A DNA stretch of 9,347 nucleotides. It comes from Candidatus Shapirobacteria bacterium CG09_land_8_20_14_0_10_38_17 (GTDB lineage Bacteria > Patescibacteriota > Microgenomatia > 0-14-0-10-38-17). Within the stretch, counting starts at the first letter, position 1. Each line of letters starts with the position of its first letter. The stretch lies in assembly GCA_002774085.1 (NCBI GenBank), contig PEZH01000051.1, positions 1 through 9,347 of the forward strand, in the 5' to 3' direction. Made by a program: the position numbers and the translations under genes. The notes under the pieces are model-generated. The model worked only from the letters and a program-made list of their open reading frames with translations. It ran no database searches and was not told the origin of the DNA. Positions 5,371 through 9,347 of the stretch are shown here, piece after piece.

Positions 5371-6500
5371 CTCTTTTTAAAATTATCCATTTCTAATTGG
5401 GCAAGATGATCATATTGATATTGAGGGGAATTTAGTAATTTAAGGCCGTTAATATTTTTGAATCTTTTTTGATTTAGAACATTGATAACTTTTTTGGCAA
5501 AAGCGTTAATATCGTTTAAAGGAACGGTGATTAGCTCATTATTTAAGTAAATAGTTTTATAAGCAGGTAAATCATAAGCGATAGCGATTTTCCCGCTGCA
5601 TATTGCCTCAAGTAAGGCGACGCCAAAACTTTCGCTTTTGCTGGGGAAAAGAAACACCCTACAGTTAGCTAAAAGCCTAAATTTTTTAAAACCGGAAACA
5701 TAACCTAAAAGCTTGATATTTTTGCCAAGTTTTAATTCTTTAATTTTCTTAACCAATTTGTTTTTGGTGTTTTGGTCGCCGGAACCGGTAATCCAAAGAA
5801 TAAAATCCGGATATTTTTTAACCACCAATTGACATATTTTAACCAAGTCAAATACTCCTTTGGCTTCATCTATTCTTCCCAGGAACAAGCCATCGCACCA
5901 ATGTTTTTTTAAGGCGATGGCTTTTTTTATTTTTCCCCTGTCAACGGCGTTGCCGGTTAAAATAATTTTTTCTTTTTTAAATCCCCTATTAATCAAAAAT
6001 GATTTTAGCTCTGGAGAGATAACAAATATTTTATCGGCCTTTCTTAAAAGGAGAAGGCTTATTTGGTAGAACCAAAAAGCTAATAGGCGAATAAAAAAAT
6101 TGCCGGGACGACAGAGATAAACTTTGTTTTCAAATAGGGCTGTCCAGGTAATTTGAGACTTAAATATCTTAATAAAAAACGGCAGTAAGAGAACATCCAA
6201 AACTGAAGAAATGGAATATAAAACATCGGTGTCTTTAGTAATTTGAGGAATAAAAAAGCAAGTTGTAAAAGATCGTTTTAATAATTCAAAAACTAAAACA
6301 AATTTGTTTTTAGCGATTTTACAATGGGGGATTTTAACATAAGAGATATCTTTAATTAATTTTTTAAACTGGGGAATAATATCTTCTGGGCAAACCATCT
6401 TAATATTAATCTCCTTTTTTTGCCAATAAAGCATTTTTTGGACTAAGAGCTCGGTGTTGCCGACACCGAGATTATAGATACAAATATTTTTTTTAATCAT
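5367..6500 (-). CDS. GT4 family glycosyltransferase
   Basis: This 377-residue protein is a GT-B-fold family 4 glycosyltransferase. The N-terminal domain is divergent, with a hydrophobic stretch (about 93-116, SSVLDVLLLPFFIKIF region) and another near 136-152 that suggest contact with the membrane or a lipid-linked acceptor. FVISPELKSFL at 159-169 and LTGNAVD at 181-187 are the usual pre-linker strands. In the donor domain, FLGRIDEAKGV at 206-216 and WITGSGDQ at 236-243 are clear, KLLGYVSG lies at 263-270, and the E-x7-E motif ESFGVALLE lies at 290-298. Family membership is firm and length is normal. The start lies within the last codons of the methyltransferase (8-base overlap), and the stop forms an ATGA overlap with the following GT2 gene, both consistent with coupled translation. 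Substrate unknown. Confidence 0.92.
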   Translation of the reverse strand: MIKKNICIYNLGVGNTELLVQKMLYWQKKEINIKMVCPEDIIPQFKKLIKDISYVKIPHCKIAKNKFVLVFELLKRSFTTCFFIPQITKDTDVLYSISSVLDVLLLPFFIKIFKSQITWTALFENKVYLCRPGNFFIRLLAFWFYQISLLLLRKADKIFVISPELKSFLINRGFKKEKIILTGNAVDRGKIKKAIALKKHWCDGLFLGRIDEAKGVFDLVKICQLVVKKYPDFILWITGSGDQNTKNKLVKKIKELKLGKNIKLLGYVSGFKKFRLLANCRVFLFPSKSESFGVALLEAICSGKIAIAYDLPAYKTIYLNNELITVPLNDINAFAKKVINVLNQKRFKNINGLKLLNSPQYQYDHLAQLEMDNFKKR

Positions 6501-7107
6501 ATTTTTCTGCTAACAGTAAAACCTGTCCTCCTAAACCAAAGAGCGATATTATCCAATTGTAAAAAGGCCAGGTGGTGGAAGAAAGAGTTTTATATTTTTT
6601 AATTTTTAAGCCTTCTTGTTTTAAAAGAAAAAAAAGAGAAGCCCGGCAATAAAAATTTTTATGAGTCTTATCTTTGAAACCAAACCACTGCGATCCTTGA
6701 ATAAAACGGGAAAAAGAATGAATATTAGGTGTAGAAAGCACTAAAAAACCGCCATTTTTCATTAAGGAGTGAATATTTTTTAGAAAAATTTGAGGATTTT
6801 CTAAGTGTTCGATAACATCAAGGGCAAAAATAACATCAAATTTTTGCGGCCATTTTCTTTTCTGATTAAAATTCCAATAATAAATATTTTTAAAGTTTTT
6901 TTTCGCCTCGGCGATAAATTTTTTAGAGACATCGAATCCATACAAACCTTCTTTGGGCTTCTCAAGCTTCGTGTGCAGGAGAAAAAGAAGAACTCCATGG
7001 GCGCAACCAATATCGGCAATTTTGTTAGCTTCTTTAATTTTTTGAAAAAGATCGGGCCCCAATTTTTGAATAATTTTTTGAATCTCGTTTTCTTTCTTTA
7101 AGACCAT
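6493..7107 (-). CDS. Class I SAM-dependent methyltransferase
   Basis: This 204-residue protein has a Rossmann-type class I methyltransferase fold. The SAM-binding glycine motif is IADIGCAHGVLL at residues 30-41, which departs from the usual DxGxGxG by having Ala-His in the middle. The acidic residue of motif II is Asp59 (YGFDVS). The DVIFALDVIEHL block spans 91-102, and LSTPN at 124-128 ends the core. The pattern WFGFKDKTHKNFY at 141-153 is typical of UbiG/COG2227-like enzymes found in polysaccharide clusters. The tail contains a hydrophobic stretch (about 180-200) that could be amphipathic or membrane-contacting. The gene sits 1 base after the GT4 stop and overlaps the next GT4 by 8 bases, with no clear Shine-Dalgarno. 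A likely role is methylation of a sugar hydroxyl or chain terminus. The substrate is inferred from context only. Confidence 0.88.
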   Translation of the reverse strand: MVLKKENEIQKIIQKLGPDLFQKIKEANKIADIGCAHGVLLFLLHTKLEKPKEGLYGFDVSKKFIAEAKKNFKNIYYWNFNQKRKWPQKFDVIFALDVIEHLENPQIFLKNIHSLMKNGGFLVLSTPNIHSFSRFIQGSQWFGFKDKTHKNFYCRASLFFLLKQEGLKIKKYKTLSSTTWPFYNWIISLFGLGGQVLLLAEKYD

Positions 7108-7108
7108 A

Positions 7109-8170
7109 TTAAAAAGAATTAAAAATATTAATCATTTTTTCAGCCGCTTTTAGCCAAGTAAGCTTTTCCAAAATTTTTTGGTATCCGCCAACAATAATTT
7201 CCTTTTTTGAATGGCTAATATTTAAATAATATTTTGTTTTTTCAAAAACATCATCTTCCCTTAGGGGATCGAAGAACAGATTATTATCAGTGATAATTTC
7301 TTTAAAAGCGGGGATGTTAGAGGCAAGAACAAGAGTATTAGAAGCCAGCGCCTCCAAAAGAGGTAGGCCAAAACCTTCATACAAAGAAGGATAGATAAAG
7401 ATATCGGCAATTTGATAAAAAGCCCGTAGTTTTCTTTTGGAAACATAGCCTAAAAGAAGGATATTATCTTCTTTATTATTGCTAATTATATTTTGAAAAG
7501 CATCTTTATTAATAAGTCCGCAAATTATCAAAAAAGTATTTTTAAAATAATGGCGGTTTTGAGTAAACATCTTTGTTAGCAAACCAATATTTTTTCTACT
7601 ACTGTGAGCGCTGTTAGTAAAAATAATTTTTTGATTATCAAGTTGATATTGCTCCTTAGTTTTTTGTAAATATTTTTGGCTTTCTTTTTCAAAATAAAAG
7701 TTGTCCACCCCCAGCGGGATCACTTTTAATCTTGACTCTTTAATAGGGTAATATTTTTTGATTTCTTTCTTAACGGCAAAAGAATCGGTGATGATGACAT
7801 CAGCTTTTTTGGTGATATTTTTAAAAGCGAAATTAAGATAGGCAATGTCTGTTTTCTTTCCCATTTGAGGCAAAACTTTAAAGCCCAAATCGTGAACAGT
7901 GGCAATATAAGGGCATTTTTTAGTGCCTAAGGGAAGGATAGTATTGGGGGCATGGAATAAGTCTATTTGAAATTTTTTTATCTGTTTTTTAATTAAAAAG
8001 TTGTCATAGAGAACGTTTTTTAAGAGGCTATTTTCGTGGCGATTTTTTAAAAAAATATACTCGTTTTTTTGATCAATGTGGCCTATTGCTTGATATAAAT
8101 TTTTAATATAGCTTTGAATGCCAGTATGGTGCTTTTCTTGCAAAAGACGGGCGTTAACGCCGATTTTCAT
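7109..8170 (-). CDS. GT4 family glycosyltransferase
   Basis: This 353-residue protein is a retaining GT-B-fold family 4 glycosyltransferase, similar in layout to mannosyltransferases of O-antigen and exopolysaccharide loci. The N-terminal acceptor domain begins with MKIGVNARLL and contains the glycine turn HTGIQSY at residues 15-21. FHAPN lies at 72-76 and TVHDLGF at 91-97. The linker reads VIPLGVD around 150-156. The C-terminal donor domain has SSRKNIGLL at 190-198, LLGYVS at 239-244 and the diagnostic E-x7-E block EGFGLPLLE at 265-273, which binds the nucleotide-sugar diphosphate. Length and motifs are complete. Its first 17 bases overlap the end of the upstream GT2 gene, and it ends 1 base before the methyltransferase start, so translation is probably coupled. 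Donor and acceptor cannot be assigned from sequence. Confidence 0.94.
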   Translation of the reverse strand: MKIGVNARLLQEKHHTGIQSYIKNLYQAIGHIDQKNEYIFLKNRHENSLLKNVLYDNFLIKKQIKKFQIDLFHAPNTILPLGTKKCPYIATVHDLGFKVLPQMGKKTDIAYLNFAFKNITKKADVIITDSFAVKKEIKKYYPIKESRLKVIPLGVDNFYFEKESQKYLQKTKEQYQLDNQKIIFTNSAHSSRKNIGLLTKMFTQNRHYFKNTFLIICGLINKDAFQNIISNNKEDNILLLGYVSKRKLRAFYQIADIFIYPSLYEGFGLPLLEALASNTLVLASNIPAFKEIITDNNLFFDPLREDDVFEKTKYYLNISHSKKEIIVGGYQKILEKLTWLKAAEKMINIFNSF

Positions 8171-9152
8171 AGTTTTTTTCTAAAACTTTTAAAAAGCCTG
8201 TTGCTGTTCCCACCCAGCCCCCAAGCCAGTTAATATTTTGAGTGCTGATTGCCTTATATCCCCAATAAGAATTTAAAAAAAGAAGATAGCAGGAAAACTT
8301 AAAGATGTAATCCAGCCGAAATTTAAAAATATGACGGAAATAAAATCGGAAAAAGTTTTCCATTCTTTGGCGGCTATGAGTTCTCCTTTTAAAAACTCCT
8401 TCTCGGGAAATATCGTGATTAACACGTGCTTTGGGGTTAAAAACTAACCGATAACCCAACTTTTTAACCCTTATTGCTAAATCTAACTCCGACCACTCGC
8501 CCACACCAGTATAGCCATAGTCAAAGCCGCCCACTTTTTCAATCAAATTTCTTCTTAGGGTCATATTACAGGCTTCAAGATAATCAACATCTTGGAGTTT
8601 TCTTATTTTTAGGCTTTGGGAAAAGTTTGATCCCGGTGTCCAGGCGCCGCATTTGGTGATTTGGCCAACAGCGAATTTCCCCCCTTCTAAAAAAAACCAG
8701 TTCCAAAATTCTCCTAAAATTTTTTTTATTCCCCGAGCGTGGTAAAAAGAAAAAACATCGCGATTAGCCAGAAGTTTTTGATTAATAATGGTTGGACCGC
8801 TAACACCGGCAATATTTTTATGGGTGCTATCATTTAATGTATTAATAATTTCCTGCGCCCAATAGAGAGAGGCAATCACATCATCGTCAATCCAGGCGAC
8901 ATACTGGCCCCGTGCTTCTCGCCAGCCGCGGTCGCGAACTTGGGATAGTTCGGGACGGCGGTCAACAAATAGCCTTATCTTTAGTTTTTGAGAGAATCTA
9001 TTAACAACTTGATTGGTGTTGTCTTGAGAGCCACCGTCGACGATAACAACCTCAAAGTTTGAAAATGTTTGTTGGCATAAGCTTTTTAAACATTTTTTCA
9101 AGCTTTTCCCCCGATTAAAAGTGCAAACGACAACAGAGAGTTTTGGCGGCAT
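8154..9152 (-). CDS. GT2 family glycosyltransferase
   Basis: This 332-residue protein is an inverting GT-A-fold family 2 glycosyltransferase, expected to move a sugar from a nucleotide-sugar onto a growing glycan at the inner face of the membrane. The N-terminus opens directly on the first beta strand (LSVVVCTFNR, residues 5-14). This is followed by VIVDGGSQDNT around residues 37-46 with nucleotide-binding Asp39, and the metal-binding WIDDD at 87-91 (the DXD motif). An acceptor-side block near 219-235 (EWSELDLAIRVKKLGYR) contains the likely catalytic acid region, followed by NHD at 245-247. The C-terminal 60 residues are aromatic and basic, with a semi-hydrophobic stretch near 281-299 that may associate with the membrane. 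The start fits the family because GT2 proteins usually begin a few residues before this strand. No Shine-Dalgarno is visible. It is the first gene of the cluster and overlaps the next by 17 bases. The sugar donor is unknown. Confidence 0.93.
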   Translation of the reverse strand: MPPKLSVVVCTFNRGKSLKKCLKSLCQQTFSNFEVVIVDGGSQDNTNQVVNRFSQKLKIRLFVDRRPELSQVRDRGWREARGQYVAWIDDDVIASLYWAQEIINTLNDSTHKNIAGVSGPTIINQKLLANRDVFSFYHARGIKKILGEFWNWFFLEGGKFAVGQITKCGAWTPGSNFSQSLKIRKLQDVDYLEACNMTLRRNLIEKVGGFDYGYTGVGEWSELDLAIRVKKLGYRLVFNPKARVNHDISREGVFKRRTHSRQRMENFFRFYFRHIFKFRLDYIFKFSCYLLFLNSYWGYKAISTQNINWLGGWVGTATGFLKVLEKNYENRR

Positions 9153-9158
9153 AGTTTA

Positions 9159-9164
9159 TTTATA
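9159..9164 (-). promoter_or_regulatory. Possible -10 box at the head of the glycosyltransferase cluster
   Basis: The coding strand reads GACTATAAATAAACTATG, a TATAAA only 6 bases before the start codon at 9152. With no Shine-Dalgarno, this would fit a leaderless or near-leaderless transcript. The -35 region would fall at the edge of the decayed repeat copy at 9173-9197 and is not recognisable. Confidence 0.25.
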
Positions 9165-9172
9165 GTCTAACT

Positions 9173-9197
9173 GTTATCCTAAATTTAATTCAGGGTC
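9173..9197. repeat. Decayed half copy of the 64-bp element
   Basis: These 25 bases match the first 25 of copy B at 21 positions, but the stem is damaged and the second half of the element is missing. It sits about 20 bases upstream of the first gene of the cluster, where a promoter would be expected. Confidence 0.55.
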
Positions 9198-9212
9198 ATT
9201 TTAATCTTAGTT

Positions 9213-9276
9213 GTCATCCTGAACTTGATTCAGGATCGTCTTCAGATGATTCTGATTTTCATCAGAATGACGATTC
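9213..9276. repeat. 64-bp multi-hairpin element, copy A
   Basis: The element contains three potential hairpins in series. The first is ATCCTGAA/TTCAGGAT with a 5-base loop. The second is ATCGTC/GATGAT (one G-T pair) with loop TTCA. The third is ATTCTGAT/ATCAGAAT with loop TTTC. The last two overlap in their shared bases. It opens with GTCATCC and ends GACGATTC. It matches copy B at 56 of 64 positions with no gap, and lies upstream of the glycosyltransferase cluster. Confidence 0.8.
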
Positions 9277-9283
9277 CTTTAGC

Positions 9284-9347
9284 GTCATCCTGAATTTATT
9301 TCAGGATCTTCTGAAGATGATTCTGACTTTCGTCAGAATGACGATTC
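9284..9347. repeat. 64-bp multi-hairpin element, copy B
   Basis: This is a direct copy of 9213-9276 at a 71-base period. Its hairpins are ATCCTGAA/TTCAGGAT with an altered loop, ATCTT/AAGAT with a short loop, and ATTCTGAC/GTCAGAAT with loop TTTC. The closing pair of the last stem is C-G here and T-A in copy A, a compensating change. It ends exactly at the window edge, so further copies may follow. Confidence 0.8.

Noticed and set aside
6805..7101. 98-codon plus-strand open frame opposite the first methyltransferase
   Set aside because: It is an antisense shadow of a well-supported gene, and the protein looks like low-complexity reverse translation.
9213..9347. CRISPR or attachment-site array
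   Set aside because: Two 64-bp copies at a 71-base period leave only 7 bases between them, which does not fit spacers. No integrase or recombinase is nearby.

Overview
The window is an AT-rich, gene-dense stretch of a bacterial chromosome. All eight protein genes lie on the minus strand, so transcription runs from high to low coordinates. TGA and TAA are both used as stops and tryptophan is TGG, so the standard bacterial code fits. The best guess for the organism is a member of the Candidate Phyla Radiation (Patescibacteria, Parcubacteria-like). This is an inference from three things: compact overlapping genes, strongly A/T-biased lysine-, asparagine- and isoleucine-rich proteins, and intergenic DNA packed with short palindromes of the GTCATTCTG/CAGAATGAC and TCCGCCAG/GGCGGA types. 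No rRNA or other phylogenetic marker is present to prove it.

Layout in transcription order. (1) 9347-9153: a repeat-rich leader with two 64-bp imperfect tandem copies of a multi-hairpin element and one decayed half copy. (2) 9152-3619: a tightly packed cluster of six genes, GT2 glycosyltransferase, GT4 glycosyltransferase, SAM methyltransferase, GT4 glycosyltransferase, GT2 glycosyltransferase, SAM methyltransferase. Neighbours overlap by 4 to 17 bases or are separated by 1 base, so this is almost certainly one operon. The last methyltransferase is split by a -1 frameshift at an A7 run. (3) 3618-3230: a 389-bp gap of nested palindromes and direct repeats. (4) 3229-339: a second pair, a multi-membrane-span TMTC-like protein with four C-terminal TPRs, followed 2 bases later by a YvcK/CofD-family protein. 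(5) 338-1: another mosaic of short repeats, one of which supplies the last codons and stop of yvcK.

How the genes may work together. The six-gene cluster looks like part of a surface-polysaccharide or glycan assembly locus: nucleotide-sugar-dependent GT2/GT4 enzymes build a chain and methyltransferases of the kind found in such loci methylate sugars or chain ends. The TMTC-like protein is plausibly a membrane GT-C-fold glycosyltransferase. YvcK-family proteins are linked in other bacteria to carbon flux toward cell-envelope synthesis. The whole window therefore has a cell-envelope theme, but no sugar specificity can be read from sequence.

No CRISPR array, tRNA, rRNA, transposase, toxin-antitoxin pair or defence gene was seen. 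The most notable non-gene signal is the dense, layered set of repeat families. It includes a covarying stem in the 64-bp tandem pair and two cases where repeat-like DNA has entered a coding sequence.
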